Positions 33,550 through 42,869 of a stretch of 64,000 bases of DNA are shown here, in pieces (the stretch's first letter is position 1; every line of letters starts with the position of its first letter). The DNA lies in contig NZ_CP031223.1 in NCBI RefSeq assembly GCF_008973485.1, positions 4,054,001 through 4,118,000 of the forward strand. The letters are read 5' to 3'. Both the position numbers and the translations under genes were made by a program. Below the pieces are notes generated by a model. The model ran no database searches, was not told where the DNA came from, and saw nothing but the letters and a program-made list of their open reading frames with translations. The DNA is from Psychrobacillus glaciei. Its GTDB lineage: Bacteria > Bacillota > Bacilli > Bacillales_A > Planococcaceae.

Positions 33550-34491
33550 TTATTCATAAGTAATTCTTGGATCAATAAACGTATATACAATATCTACAAC
33601 TAAGTTAACGACAACGAACAACGTAGCTACTAATAATACGGAAGCCTGTACCATCGGGAAATCTCTCATTGCTATTGCATCTACCATAAGTCTTCCAACG
33701 CCATTAATAGCGAAAACTTTTTCAGTAATGATTGTTCCACCCAGCAAAGCACCAAAATTGACACCTATCACAGTTACTACTGGTATCATTGCATTTTTTA
33801 AAGTATGTACCCAGATAACTTTTCGCTCCCTAACTCCTTTAGCGCGAGCAGTTCTTACATAATCAGCTTTTACAACTTCAAGAATAGAAGACCTCGTCAT
33901 CCTTGCAATCATAGCTGCTGAGCTTGTCCCTAAAGTAATTGCAGGAAGAATCATCTGTTTAAATCCTTCTGTTGTATAAAAAGGTGCTGAGAGCCCTCCT
34001 ACAGGAAGCCACTGTAAATTAACCGAAAATACTAATATTAGTAAAGCACCTAACCAAAAATTTGGAATTGATATTCCAGCTAAAGCAAAAGTTGTAGAAG
34101 TTACATCTAGCCAAGAATTATGTTTTAAAGCTGATATTAAACCAGCGATAATCCCAATTATGATGGCTACTACCATACTAGCTACCGCGAGTTTTAGAGT
34201 ATTAGGGAAACGTATGGAAATCGCTTCTGATACTGATTGTTTCGATTGATAAGAATAGCCGAAGTCACCTTGTACCGCATTTTTTAAATATCGACCATAT
34301 TGTACAAGGAACGGATCATTCAAACCTAAGTTGTCTCGGATTGCTTCTAAATCTGTTGCCGAAGCTGTTGGTCCTCCTACCATAGTTGCTGGATCACCCG
34401 GAGCAATGTACATGGATGAAAATACTAAAAATGAGATACCCAACAATAAAAATATTAATTGTATCCCTCTACGTACAATTAAAGCAATCAT
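33550..34491 (-). CDS. Peptide-type ABC transporter permease (DppB)
   Basis: 313 residues, six hydrophobic segments, the N-terminal motif IQLIFLLLGISFLVFSSMYI, and the coupling motif DYVRTARAKGVRERKVIWVH (about 205). It is the first gene of the minus-strand operon dppB-dppC-sbp-dppD-dppF-ggt-chr-chr. Upstream lies an inverted repeat (34540-34564) that could be the regulatory site. Confidence 0.93.
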   Translation of the reverse strand: MIALIVRRGIQLIFLLLGISFLVFSSMYIAPGDPATMVGGPTASATDLEAIRDNLGLNDPFLVQYGRYLKNAVQGDFGYSYQSKQSVSEAISIRFPNTLKLAVASMVVAIIIGIIAGLISALKHNSWLDVTSTTFALAGISIPNFWLGALLILVFSVNLQWLPVGGLSAPFYTTEGFKQMILPAITLGTSSAAMIARMTRSSILEVVKADYVRTARAKGVRERKVIWVHTLKNAMIPVVTVIGVNFGALLGGTIITEKVFAINGVGRLMVDAIAMRDFPMVQASVLLVATLFVVVNLVVDIVYTFIDPRITYE

Positions 34492-34539
34492 ATATCACCC
34501 TCACTTTCATACAAATGTTAATTAAATAATAGATTTTAG

Positions 34540-34564
34540 TTAACAAATGGTTGTTATTTGTTAA
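34540..34564. promoter_or_regulatory. Inverted repeat upstream of the peptide transporter operon
   Basis: TTAACAAAT (34540-34548) and ATTTGTTAA (34556-34564) are exact inverted copies with a 7-bp spacer, 49 bp upstream of the dppB start. It is a plausible site for the Lrp/AsnC-type regulator encoded at 35374-35823, which in B. subtilis (YwrC) neighbours the ywrD gene. Confidence 0.5.
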
Positions 34565-35334
34565 TTGTGATTATAATACATTAAAAATAAAAAATCTATA
34601 GGAATATTCAAATAAATTTATTTATTTTGTATTATCATTACTTTGTGAATAAATGAAATATATTTTAATTACGTTTTGGACTCCTCAAGATCATTTATCA
34701 GTCTTTTTGTATATTTACTTCACCCCATTTCTACAAACACTTCCAACCATTTCGACAATGAAAATATTTATTAAAAGCGCAATGCGCCTTTTAATAAATA
34801 TTACAGTTCAAATTGACATTATTTATAGGAGTCAGCCTTGACCTGATAATTTCTGTGCTTTCGACTCCACATCTGCTACATCCTTACTGCGGAAATCTTT
34901 GAGGAGTGGGAAGTGGTTTCATCCCTCCTGTCACTCGAGACATAGTACTTTAAGTTGGATAACGAGCTAACTGATCCTGTCCTACGAATATAGAAAGCGT
35001 CCGGAGATACAATTTCGGACGCTCTTTTGTTTCTCTAAGAGCTATTAATGATAACTATTTTTCTCCATTCCGCCGACCAAAATGATAGGATAGAATAGGG
35101 AGATACTTTTCTACAAATCATTTTTTTCAAAGATTCAACACTTGAACCCTCAACAATCCTGAGTAAAAAAACTTATACTTTTGTATGAAAACAGTAGCTT
35201 TATTCATATTCAAAATTAGTAGAACTTCCATTTTCAACTGAAATAATACTGGTTTAAAGCTAAAACGAGCTTTTTCCATGGTAGATGGTGAATGTCGTGA
35301 AACGTGAGCAATGGTAGTTTTTTATATGTTAAAT
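34565..35334. other. Non-coding region with two strong hairpins
   Basis: No gene is supported. AATATTTATTAAAAG (34763-34777) and CTTTTAATAAATATT (34788-34802) form a perfect 15-bp stem around CGCAATGCGC, itself self-complementary. AGCGTCCG (34996-35003) and CGGACGCT (35016-35023) form a second hairpin whose loop and flanks recur at 47418-47445. The rest (34810-34990) is more GC-rich than its surroundings and may be a repeat element. Confidence 0.5.
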
Positions 35335-35367
35335 AAAAAAGACATTCCTATATGGAATGTCTTTTTT
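35335..35367. terminator. Terminator after the Lrp/AsnC regulator
   Basis: AAAAAAGACATTCC (35335-35348) and GGAATGTCTTTTTT (35354-35367) form a perfect stem with a 5-nt loop. Confidence 0.8.
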
Positions 35368-35373
35368 TCATAA

Positions 35374-35823
35374 TTATAATTTTAAACCACTACGACTTTT
35401 AAACCTTCTAAGTAAAATATGACTTTCAACTCGTGTGATACCCTCTAATGCATATAACTCTTTATTAATAAACTTTTCTAGACTTAAAAAATCATCTACT
35501 AATACATGCATATGTAAGGTTGATGGCCCCGTCATCTGATAACAACTAGCTACACTTGGATTATCTGCCAGATTTTGGGCAACCTCTACGAGAGAGGATG
35601 GCTCGCAATCCACTTCAAAGAAACCCGAGACATTTTTACCTACTTTTTCCGAATTGATAACAACGGTAAATCTTTCAATCACGCCTTCATTTTGTAGTTG
35701 GTGTACTCGTTCTCGAACAGCAACTCTTGATAAGTTAAGTTCTTTACCAATATCAACGTAAGACAAACGACCATTTTCCGTTAACAATTCTAATATACGC
35801 TTGTCAACAGCATCCAAATTCAT
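35374..35823 (-). CDS. Lrp/AsnC-family transcriptional regulator (YwrC-like)
   Basis: 149 residues from MNLDAVDKRILELL (a longer start at 35844 is possible). Helix-turn-helix LSYVDIGKELNLSRVAVRER (about 18-38), followed by an alpha/beta ligand-binding (RAM) domain with GPSTLHMHVLVDD. It resembles YwrC, whose gene in B. subtilis lies next to the ggt and chromate-transport homologues that are also present here. Such proteins sense amino acids; control of the transporter operon is inferred. Confidence 0.85.
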   Translation of the reverse strand: MNLDAVDKRILELLTENGRLSYVDIGKELNLSRVAVRERVHQLQNEGVIERFTVVINSEKVGKNVSGFFEVDCEPSSLVEVAQNLADNPSVASCYQMTGPSTLHMHVLVDDFLSLEKFINKELYALEGITRVESHILLRRFKSRSGLKL

Positions 35824-36077
35824 GTAACACCCACTTTCTCCCATGTATAGATATTATACGAAACTTCCTTTACTATGGGAAGCAGAAATACTACATACAA
35901 TACAGAATGTAAGTAATACGGTTGTATTATTTTCCATTAGGATTAAACCAACAATCTACAGTATAAGATTATACATTACGCACTAAAAAGTAATATTTTT
36001 GAACACTCTTCCAAGTAGGATATAATATCCATTACTAAAAATAATCTTGCTCTATTACTACCATTGGCTTTCTAAAG

Positions 36078-36115
36078 AAAAGATTGCCCACTTATGAATA
36101 TGTGGGCAATCTTTT
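36078..36115. terminator. Terminator after the PfpI-like gene
   Basis: AAAAGATTGCCCA (36078-36090) and TGGGCAATCTTTT (36103-36115) form a 13-bp stem. The region 35845-36077 between it and the Lrp/AsnC gene holds no gene that I can support. Confidence 0.75.
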
Positions 36116-36118
36116 ATA

Positions 36119-36634
36119 TCATTTCTCTAACAATTTCACGATTTCTCCATTAAACGCTGGCAAATCATCTGGTGTACGACTTGTTACAAGTTGATTTCCA
36201 CAAACGAATACTTCTTCATCGTGATATGTGGCTCCTGCATTTTCTAAATCGACTTTTATCGACTTATAACCTGTAGCATCTCGTCCATTCAACGTTTTCG
36301 CTGTAATGAGAAGCTGTGGTCCGTGACAAATTGCGAAGACGGGCTTTTTCGCATCCATAAATGCTTTTGCAAATTCAACAAAGCGATCGTCCGCACGTAA
36401 AATGTCCGGTGAAAATCCACCAGGGATGAATAACGCATCAAAGTCTTCTGGCTTTATCTCCTCAATATTATAGTCTATTTTTACTTTTGCTTCGCCCTGT
36501 TTTCCTGTAATTTCTTTTCCTGCTTCTTTTTCAATTGTAAATACCTCATGTCCTGCATCTTTTAATGCTTGTGCGGGACTTGTGTATTCTACGTCCTCAA
36601 ACATATTTGTGATTAATGTTGCTACTTTAGCCAT
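36119..36634 (-). CDS. DJ-1/PfpI family protein (type 1 glutamine amidotransferase-like)
   Basis: 171 residues. The nucleophile elbow is AICHGPQLLI (Cys about 104, followed by His), and PEDFDALFIPGG holds the acidic residue of the family at the usual place. This is the YraA/YhbO/PfpI group, cytoplasmic proteins linked to stress resistance and deglycation. It is preceded by a standard ribosome-binding site (AGGAG region) and stands as a single gene. Confidence 0.9.
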   Translation of the reverse strand: MAKVATLITNMFEDVEYTSPAQALKDAGHEVFTIEKEAGKEITGKQGEAKVKIDYNIEEIKPEDFDALFIPGGFSPDILRADDRFVEFAKAFMDAKKPVFAICHGPQLLITAKTLNGRDATGYKSIKVDLENAGATYHDEEVFVCGNQLVTSRTPDDLPAFNGEIVKLLEK

Positions 36635-36740
36635 TTCCTCACTCCTTATCTGTTTGTTCTCTCTTATTATTCCACCAAATAAACTGAGTAAACATTTAAC
36701 AAAAAGAATGATTCTTTTTCTCTACTTCCTAAGATAAATT

Positions 36741-37706
36741 TTAAGGAATTAATAGCATTTTTCCAACGCTTTTTCGACTTTCCAGTAACCTGTGAGCTTC
36801 CGCACCATCTTGCAATGAAAAGATAGTAGGTTCCTTCAATATTATTTTGCCTTCTAAAATCCAATCAAATAATTCCTTGGATCGCTGTTTTCTTTCCTCT
36901 AAAGAGGTTAGTACATTCCAAAGGTCACCACCTGTTAAAGTTTTAGATGTGTCCATTAGCATGCGTGGATCAACTAGTGCCGGATCCCCGCCTGACATTC
37001 CAAAAAACACTACGGTACCACCTATTCTTGTCACTTTAAAACTGTCTGCTAATGTAGAACCTACAGACTCATAAACAACATCTACTCCAACACCGTTAGT
37101 TACTTCGTTTACTTCATTAGTCCAATTATCTTTGTATAAAAAAACATGATCTGCTCCAATTGAATAAGCCACTTCAGACTTTTCCAATGACGATGTAAGT
37201 CCAATCACTTTCGCTCCAAGTAGTTTCCCAATTTGAATAAGATTTTGTCCAACTCCGCCAGCAGCTGCATGAATTAGAATCGTATCTCCAGCTTTCACTT
37301 TGTAACTGTCTCTAGTTAAATATTGCGCTGTTAACCCTTGCAATAAAACAGATGCCGCTATTTCAAATGAAATCATATCTGGTAAAGGAATTGCCTTTTC
37401 CATCGGGACTGCGACTAATTCAGCATTCGCAAACGGAACATCCGCAAACGCAATACGATCTCCGACTTTTAAATTTTTTATACCTTCTCCTATTTGTTCT
37501 ATTATCCCTGAGCCCTCATATCCTAAAATAAATGGAGGATTACCGGCTAAATGATAGTTCCCTTTTCTTCTGTAAATATCAGCAAAATTTAATCCAATGG
37601 CCTTCGTCCTAACCAATACCTCATTTTCCTGGATGATTGGTTTAGCAATATCTTTATATTGAAGTACTTCTGGTCCACCAAACGTTTCAAAAATAAGTGC
37701 TTTCAC
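36741..37706 (-). CDS. NADPH:quinone oxidoreductase (zeta-crystallin type)
   Basis: 321 residues of the medium-chain dehydrogenase family without zinc ligands. N-terminal GroES-like domain (GLNFADIYRRKGNYHL, the quinone-reductase signature), Rossmann fold with AAAGGVGQNLIQIGKLLGA (about 150) and a C-terminal tail RLLESRKSVGKMLLIP. It reduces quinones with NADPH in the cytoplasm. Monocistronic; the convergent terminator region follows the PfpI gene. Confidence 0.9.
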   Translation of the reverse strand: MKALIFETFGGPEVLQYKDIAKPIIQENEVLVRTKAIGLNFADIYRRKGNYHLAGNPPFILGYEGSGIIEQIGEGIKNLKVGDRIAFADVPFANAELVAVPMEKAIPLPDMISFEIAASVLLQGLTAQYLTRDSYKVKAGDTILIHAAAGGVGQNLIQIGKLLGAKVIGLTSSLEKSEVAYSIGADHVFLYKDNWTNEVNEVTNGVGVDVVYESVGSTLADSFKVTRIGGTVVFFGMSGGDPALVDPRMLMDTSKTLTGGDLWNVLTSLEERKQRSKELFDWILEGKIILKEPTIFSLQDGAEAHRLLESRKSVGKMLLIP

Positions 37707-37856
37707 TTTACTACTCCTCTTCTACTGAAATATATGAACTATCGTATACAATCTTTGCTTGAAGCACAAAGAATTAGTCTTTTTAAGAAAAACAGCAAAC
37801 GATTTTAAATTGCTTCTTGTCTTCGCCATTCCCTTGCTTTCTTACTTTCTAAACAA

Positions 37857-37881
37857 AAAATCCAGCACAAGGCTGGATTTT
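37857..37881 (-). terminator. Terminator of the cdaA-cdaR-glmM operon
   Basis: AAAATCCAGC (37857-37866) and GCTGGATTTT (37872-37881), immediately after the glmM stop codon. Confidence 0.8.
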
Positions 37882-37891
37882 TATCAATTCA

Positions 37892-39244
37892 TTATTCAGC
37901 TAAACCCATCTCCGCTATTACCACTTCGACAATTCGGTTTACATAGTTTTCACAAGCTTCTTCGGTTGCTGCTTCTACCATGACACGTACAAGCGGCTCT
38001 GTTCCAGATGGTCTTACAAGAACACGACCGTTGCCTGCCATTTCTGTTTCCACTTCACTTATAATTGCAGCTACTTTTTCATTTTGTGTTACTGCATGCT
38101 TATCCGTTACACGCACATTTATTAGTTTTTGAGGGTAGATGGTCATTTCGGAAGCTAAATCCGAAAGTTTTTTACCTGTTATTTTCATAATATTCACGAG
38201 CTGTAAACCAGTCAGTAATCCGTCTCCAGTTGTATTGTAGTCTAAGAATACGATATGGCCTGATTGTTCTCCACCTAGATTGTATCCATTCTTTTTCATT
38301 TCTTCAACTACATAACGATCTCCTACTGCTGTTTTTACACTTGTCATTTCATGTGTCTCTAATGCTTTATAGAAACCCATATTGCTCATTACTGTAGATA
38401 CTACCGTACTATTATTTAATCGGCCTTGAGCGTTTAAATATTTGGCACAAATATACATAATTTGATCACCATCTACGATATTACCTTTTTCATCTACAGC
38501 AATTAGACGGTCGCCGTCGCCATCAAAAGCAAGTCCTACATGGGCACCTTTATCTAAAACAAATTTTGCTAACTCTTCTGGATGGGTAGAACCAACTCCA
38601 TCATTAATATTCAAACCATTAGGAGATGCTCCCATTGTAGATAAATCAGCATCTAAATCAGCAAAAACATGTGTTGCTAAGGAAGATGTAGCACCATTCG
38701 CGCAATCTAAAGCAACATGAATACCTATGAATTCTTCATCTAATGTTTGTTTCAAGTATTGAATATACTTTTGTCCGCCTTCAAAATAATCGGATACAGA
38801 CCCTACACCTGCCCCCGTTGGACGTGGAAGCTCATCAACCTCTGCATCTATTAAAAGTTCAATTTCTTCTTCTTGTTCATCCGAAAGTTTAAATCCATCG
38901 GAACCAAAGAATTTGATACCGTTATCTGCCACGGGATTATGAGAAGCTGATATCATTACACCAGCATCTGCACTCATTACTCTTGTTAAATAAGCAACAC
39001 CTGGCGTACTAATTACTCCTAGGCGCATTACTTCTACTCCTACGGAAAGAAGTCCTGCAACGAGCGCTCCTTCTAACATATGACCAGATACTCGAGTATC
39101 ACGACCTATTAAAACTTTTGCGCGATTCTCTGCACCCTTCGTTAAAATGTATCCGCCTACTCGACCTAACTTAAAAGCGAGCTCCGGTGTCAATTCTGAG
39201 TTTGCTACTCCTCTTACACCATCTGTTCCAAAGTATTTTCCCAT
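37892..39244 (-). CDS. glmM: Phosphoglucosamine mutase
   Basis: 450 residues, normal for GlmM. The phosphoserine loop is [16 protein letters not shown] (active Ser about 101), the metal loop is [14 protein letters not shown] (about 240), the sugar-binding loop GGEQSGHI (about 325) and the phosphate loop [12 protein letters not shown] (about 410). It converts glucosamine-6-phosphate to glucosamine-1-phosphate, the step after GlmS. It is third in the operon cdaA-cdaR-glmM, an arrangement conserved across Firmicutes that links wall synthesis to c-di-AMP. Confidence 0.98.
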   Translation of the reverse strand: MGKYFGTDGVRGVANSELTPELAFKLGRVGGYILTKGAENRAKVLIGRDTRVSGHMLEGALVAGLLSVGVEVMRLGVISTPGVAYLTRVMSADAGVMISASHNPVADNGIKFFGSDGFKLSDEQEEEIELLIDAEVDELPRPTGAGVGSVSDYFEGGQKYIQYLKQTLDEEFIGIHVALDCANGATSSLATHVFADLDADLSTMGASPNGLNINDGVGSTHPEELAKFVLDKGAHVGLAFDGDGDRLIAVDEKGNIVDGDQIMYICAKYLNAQGRLNNSTVVSTVMSNMGFYKALETHEMTSVKTAVGDRYVVEEMKKNGYNLGGEQSGHIVFLDYNTTGDGLLTGLQLVNIMKITGKKLSDLASEMTIYPQKLINVRVTDKHAVTQNEKVAAIISEVETEMAGNGRVLVRPSGTEPLVRVMVEAATEEACENYVNRIVEVVIAEMGLAE

Positions 39245-39282
39245 TTAATCTTCTCTCCTTAAAAAACCTGTTGTCCTACATA

Positions 39283-40542
39283 TTAAACTTCTTTTACTGT
39301 TAATTTTACCTCGGACGCAGACATTTCCCACTCAACATTTGAAGGGGCATCCATTTTTATTGATAACGAATTTTCCCCTATTTCTGCATTTTGAGCCTCT
39401 ACATATAGTGCTATATTATTGCTATTTATTTTATCTAACGCTTCAGGCGTACCTTTGGCTGTCACCGAAACTAATCCGTCTGTAGGTGATTGAAAAACAC
39501 TTTCTAATTGATCCGGAAGTCCTCGCACTTCCACGGCCACATGCTCAAAAGACTTTTCACTTACATCAGAAACAGCATCTTCATCTACTGGCGGTTCTAT
39601 TTCTGGAGCAGGTGTCACGTCACCGACAACTTTAATCTTGTCTAAAGACATTTTCGTCACGCCATCTGGGACTGCTAGCCTCACTTCAAAATCACCAGCA
39701 TCTTCTATTTTACTTACATCAACATCCACAACGAACTTCTCTATTTTATCCACTAATGCACGTGGACCATATAATCGGATATTTTGGACATTCGTGGATA
39801 GTTTATTTATCGTGACACCTTGTTTTGGTGTACCTTTTTCCATTAATGATATTGGTACTTCTTTACTGTATTCTTCCACTTTCACTCTTACTTGTACTGT
39901 TTTAGGCTCGATTGAAACATCTAATTTGTTCAAATCTTTGTCTAAAACGCGCACACGTGCTTCTTGTTCAAAGGATTTATTAATCCCTTGTTCTCCTTCA
40001 ATTGTTGCTTTTACATAGCCTATGCTCTTTATCACACTTTTTGCACCAGTTATAGTAACTACTTTAGGTTCAACCTCGTAGGACTTCACAATGTGATTTT
40101 CCGCCAACAGACTTTCATTCATATCTGGGTCTACACGAAATTCCTGCGATATCCGTTCTTCAATTACCACGTTTACATAAACAGGATCTGTACGAACTTT
40201 TAATTTATCTGAGAAATTTTCAGTTGAAATGGCTACCTTGTGCTCTCCGATTGTTAGCTTTCTTAAGTCGACGAATACTTTGTAGTCTTTCATCACTTTT
40301 GCAGAGCTCACGAGCGTACTTGGTCCCTCAATATTTACGGAAACGGTTTTTGGTACGCCTGATACAACTAAACTGTCATCATCATAATATACTTCTACTG
40401 GTACATCTCGGAGTTCTACTGACTTGACACTAGCATTCATATTCGTATTTTCAATATCAGATTTCACGGAAACAAATAACAAAATCGCTAAAACTAAAGC
40501 AATTATTCGTAAGAACCATGGATTATTCATCATTTTATCCAT
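39283..40542 (-). CDS. cdaR: CdaA regulatory protein CdaR (YbbR)
   Basis: 419 residues with one N-terminal membrane segment (WFLRIIALVLAILLFVSV, about 9-26) and repeated extracytoplasmic YbbR domains. The repeats show as V-x-V-x(n)-GP-x-x-LV (GPSTLVSSAKVM at about 73, GPRALVDKIEKF at about 255). The start overlaps the cdaA stop by 8 bp. CdaR binds and modulates the diadenylate cyclase CdaA. The last domain carries an insertion rich in acidic residues (PPVDEDAVSDVSEK). Confidence 0.93.
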   Translation of the reverse strand: MDKMMNNPWFLRIIALVLAILLFVSVKSDIENTNMNASVKSVELRDVPVEVYYDDDSLVVSGVPKTVSVNIEGPSTLVSSAKVMKDYKVFVDLRKLTIGEHKVAISTENFSDKLKVRTDPVYVNVVIEERISQEFRVDPDMNESLLAENHIVKSYEVEPKVVTITGAKSVIKSIGYVKATIEGEQGINKSFEQEARVRVLDKDLNKLDVSIEPKTVQVRVKVEEYSKEVPISLMEKGTPKQGVTINKLSTNVQNIRLYGPRALVDKIEKFVVDVDVSKIEDAGDFEVRLAVPDGVTKMSLDKIKVVGDVTPAPEIEPPVDEDAVSDVSEKSFEHVAVEVRGLPDQLESVFQSPTDGLVSVTAKGTPEALDKINSNNIALYVEAQNAEIGENSLSIKMDAPSNVEWEMSASEVKLTVKEV

Positions 40543-41371
40543 TCTGTTTCCCCCTCCACAACCATTTAGAAGAAGTTACTTGTTCTACGGTTGGTCCAAA
40601 CCAAAGACGTTTCAAGTGTGCTTCAAATTCTTCCATGGATAGATTTCTATGGAGATCTCCGTTCGACGTTAAACTCACTGCTCCTGTTTCTTCCGATACA
40701 ACAATTGTAATGGCATCAGTTACTTCACTTAGACCAATTGCTGCTCGATGCCTCGTTCCAAGCTCTTTAGAAATGAAAGGACTTTCGGACAACGGCAAAT
40801 AACACGCTGCAGAAGCTACTTTATTTTTTTGCACGATCACTGCACCATCGTGTAATGGTGTATTTGGAATGAAAATATTAATCATTAATTCGGATGAGAT
40901 ATTCGCATTTAGAGGTATTCCAGTTTCAATATAATCTGTTAAGCCTGTTTCCCGTTCAATCGATATTAATGCTCCAATACGGCGTTTTGCCATATAGCTC
41001 ACAGATTTGGTCATAGCCCCTATTAAACGGCTCTGCTCCTCCTCTTCTTGCATCGAACTTCTCGAAAACAATGCTCCTCTACCTATTTGTTCTAATGCTC
41101 TTCTAATTTCTGGTTGGAATATAATAATAATCGCTAAAAATCCAAAATTAATGACCTGTTCTAGCATCCATCCAAGTGTATCCAAACCTATAAAGTCCGT
41201 GACAACTCGAGCTACGACAATGACAAAAATCCCCTTTAATAATTGGACCGCTTTCGTTCCTTTTACAAGGGTTATTATTTTATATATTACATACCAAACG
41301 AATAACACATCTAAAATGTTTACAATTACGTTTACTGGCATTAAACTTGTAAATTGCTCCATAAACGACAT
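40535..41371 (-). CDS. cdaA: Diadenylate cyclase CdaA
   Basis: 278 residues from MSFMEQFTSL (preceded by GGGGGAT; the upstream ATG at 41392 lacks a site). Three N-terminal membrane segments (about 12-90) and a DAC domain with the catalytic DGA (TPLHDGAVIVQ, about 173) and RHR (LGTRHRAAIGLSE, about 203) motifs. It makes c-di-AMP, the essential second messenger for potassium and wall balance. First gene of cdaA-cdaR-glmM. Confidence 0.97.
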   Translation of the reverse strand: MSFMEQFTSLMPVNVIVNILDVLFVWYVIYKIITLVKGTKAVQLLKGIFVIVVARVVTDFIGLDTLGWMLEQVINFGFLAIIIIFQPEIRRALEQIGRGALFSRSSMQEEEEQSRLIGAMTKSVSYMAKRRIGALISIERETGLTDYIETGIPLNANISSELMINIFIPNTPLHDGAVIVQKNKVASAACYLPLSESPFISKELGTRHRAAIGLSEVTDAITIVVSEETGAVSLTSNGDLHRNLSMEEFEAHLKRLWFGPTVEQVTSSKWLWRGKQNG

Positions 41372-41456
41372 GTGGCATCCCCCACTTTTCATTACAAATC
41401 CATATAATTTAATTATAACATAGATAAGGAATTTCCCGCTTTCTTAAACTAACAAA

Positions 41457-41480
41457 GTCTACCCAATATTTTGGATAGAC
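41457..41480 (-). terminator. Terminator of sigW-rsiW
   Basis: GTCTACCC (41457-41464) pairs with GGATAGAC (41473-41480) around AATATTTT. It is just past the rsiW stop and separates it from cdaA, which would use its own promoter. Confidence 0.6.
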
Positions 41481-41483
41481 CTT

Positions 41484-42116
41484 TCATTGCTTTGTACTTT
41501 CTTCTTCAAAAAATGATATAACCTGTTTGGCTCCATCTTTTATGTGAAACCAAAGCCAGTCAAATACTTTATTGATTTCTTCTGTTTTACCAGTAATAAC
41601 TGCTGTGGAAGCCATATATTTAGAACCGTTTATAACAGTTAGATTCCCATCCAATTCACCATCAATTCGAACATCGCCATTTTTTACAACGAGGTCACCT
41701 TTTACAACCTGTCCCTTAGGGATAATGACTGTTTCTCCTTCTACAATAACATTTTCTTGTTTTGTAAAAGAAAATTGTTTCTCTTCATTAAAATTTGTGA
41801 ATAATGCACTACTCATAAATAATAAGAATAAAGCTGCTGCAGTAAGAATGGGATGACGTCGCAACCATCTACTAACACCAGCATGTGATTTTTCTTTTGG
41901 AAGTCTTTCCATAACTGATTTTTTAAAACCAGTTGGTGCCTTTACATGAGCTGCTCCTTTTATAAAGGCAACAACATCACTCAGTTCATGCATATGCTTT
42001 TGACAATCAACGCATGACTGCAAATGAAATTTTAGTTCAAGCTCATGTTCACGGCTAATTTCACCATCTAAATATTCATGCATATAGTGAACAATTCGCT
42101 CTGGACACGCATTCAT
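41484..42116 (-). CDS. rsiW: Anti-sigma-W factor RsiW
   Basis: 210 residues. The N-terminal zinc-binding anti-sigma domain has the HxxxCxxC motif (HLQSCVDCQKH, about 31-41). A single membrane segment (HPILTAAALFLLFMSSALF, about 86-105) follows, then an extracytoplasmic domain with short beta-repeats (VVKGDLVVKNGDVRIDGELD) like those of bactofilin-type stalks. RsiW holds SigW until regulated proteolysis. It starts 12 bp after sigW. Confidence 0.92.
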   Translation of the reverse strand: MNACPERIVHYMHEYLDGEISREHELELKFHLQSCVDCQKHMHELSDVVAFIKGAAHVKAPTGFKKSVMERLPKEKSHAGVSRWLRRHPILTAAALFLLFMSSALFTNFNEEKQFSFTKQENVIVEGETVIIPKGQVVKGDLVVKNGDVRIDGELDGNLTVINGSKYMASTAVITGKTEEINKVFDWLWFHIKDGAKQVISFFEEESTKQ

Positions 42117-42128
42117 CGTGATTACCTC

Positions 42129-42704
42129 CTATAAAAAGTTGGACTGTTTACTTAACTGTTTTCTAAGTGCTTCTCGGCCTCTATGAATTCTAGTTTTTAC
42201 CGTCCCAAGTGGTAATTCTAATATCTCACTTATTTCTTGTAAAGATAATTCTTCCATATATTTCAGTACAATTGCGGAACGGTATTTATCTGGTAATCGT
42301 CTTATTTCATATTGAATACGATCTTGCAATTCGAGCTTCATCAATTCTTCTTCTGGAAGTTCTTCCGCCGTGGCGATTTGCGAATACATATTCAGTCCTT
42401 CTGTACCTGCAACTTCCGCATCTAAATAATAATCCGGCTTTTTTTTTCTAATGCGATCGATACATAAATTTGTCGCGATTCGGTATAGCCAAGTGGAAAA
42501 TTTTCTTTTTTGATCAAATGTATGAATGTTAATAAAAGCCCGCACAAAAGCTTCTTGGGCAATGTCTTCGGCCTCGTGACGATTTCCTAGCATACGGAAG
42601 CATACTTGAAAAAGTTTATGCTTATACAGGTCCACAATCTCCGCGAATGCGTCTTTGTCCCCTTTTAACACTTGTTTTATTCGTTTGTTCACTAACGCAT
42701 CCAT
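42129..42704 (-). CDS. sigW: ECF sigma factor SigW
   Basis: 191 residues: region 2 (GNRHEAEDIAQEAFVRAFIN, RKFSTWLYRIATNLCIDRIR) and region 4 (LSLQEISEILELPLGTVKTR). The start follows GGAGGGG. It directs the envelope-stress and antimicrobial-peptide regulon in Bacillus. A SigW-type promoter precedes it (42740-42768), so it autoregulates. Confidence 0.96.
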   Translation of the reverse strand: MDALVNKRIKQVLKGDKDAFAEIVDLYKHKLFQVCFRMLGNRHEAEDIAQEAFVRAFINIHTFDQKRKFSTWLYRIATNLCIDRIRKKKPDYYLDAEVAGTEGLNMYSQIATAEELPEEELMKLELQDRIQYEIRRLPDKYRSAIVLKYMEELSLQEISEILELPLGTVKTRIHRGREALRKQLSKQSNFL

Positions 42705-42739
42705 GGTGATTCCCCTCCGCTCTATGCGGCTGTCTTACC

Positions 42740-42768
42740 TATACGGTTAAAGGTTGCAACAGGTTTCA
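42740..42768 (-). promoter_or_regulatory. SigW-dependent autoregulatory promoter
   Basis: On the minus strand TGAAAC (42768-42763) and CGTATA (42745-42740), separated by 17 bp (the SigW consensus is TGAAAC-N16/17-CGTA). It lies 36 bp upstream of the sigW start codon. Confidence 0.85.
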
Positions 42769-42843
42769 TTTTTTTAATATTAATTTAATTCTATCAAATA
42801 ATTAGCTCCCTGTGTTGTTAAATCTTGTTAAATAAAAAAAGAA

Positions 42844-42869
42844 AAAGCAGACGAAGTGTCTGCTTTTAA
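42844..42869 (-). terminator. Terminator of rocF
   Basis: AAAAGCAGAC pairs with GTCTGCTTTT around a short GAAGT loop; the stem overlaps the rocF stop codon. Confidence 0.7.
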
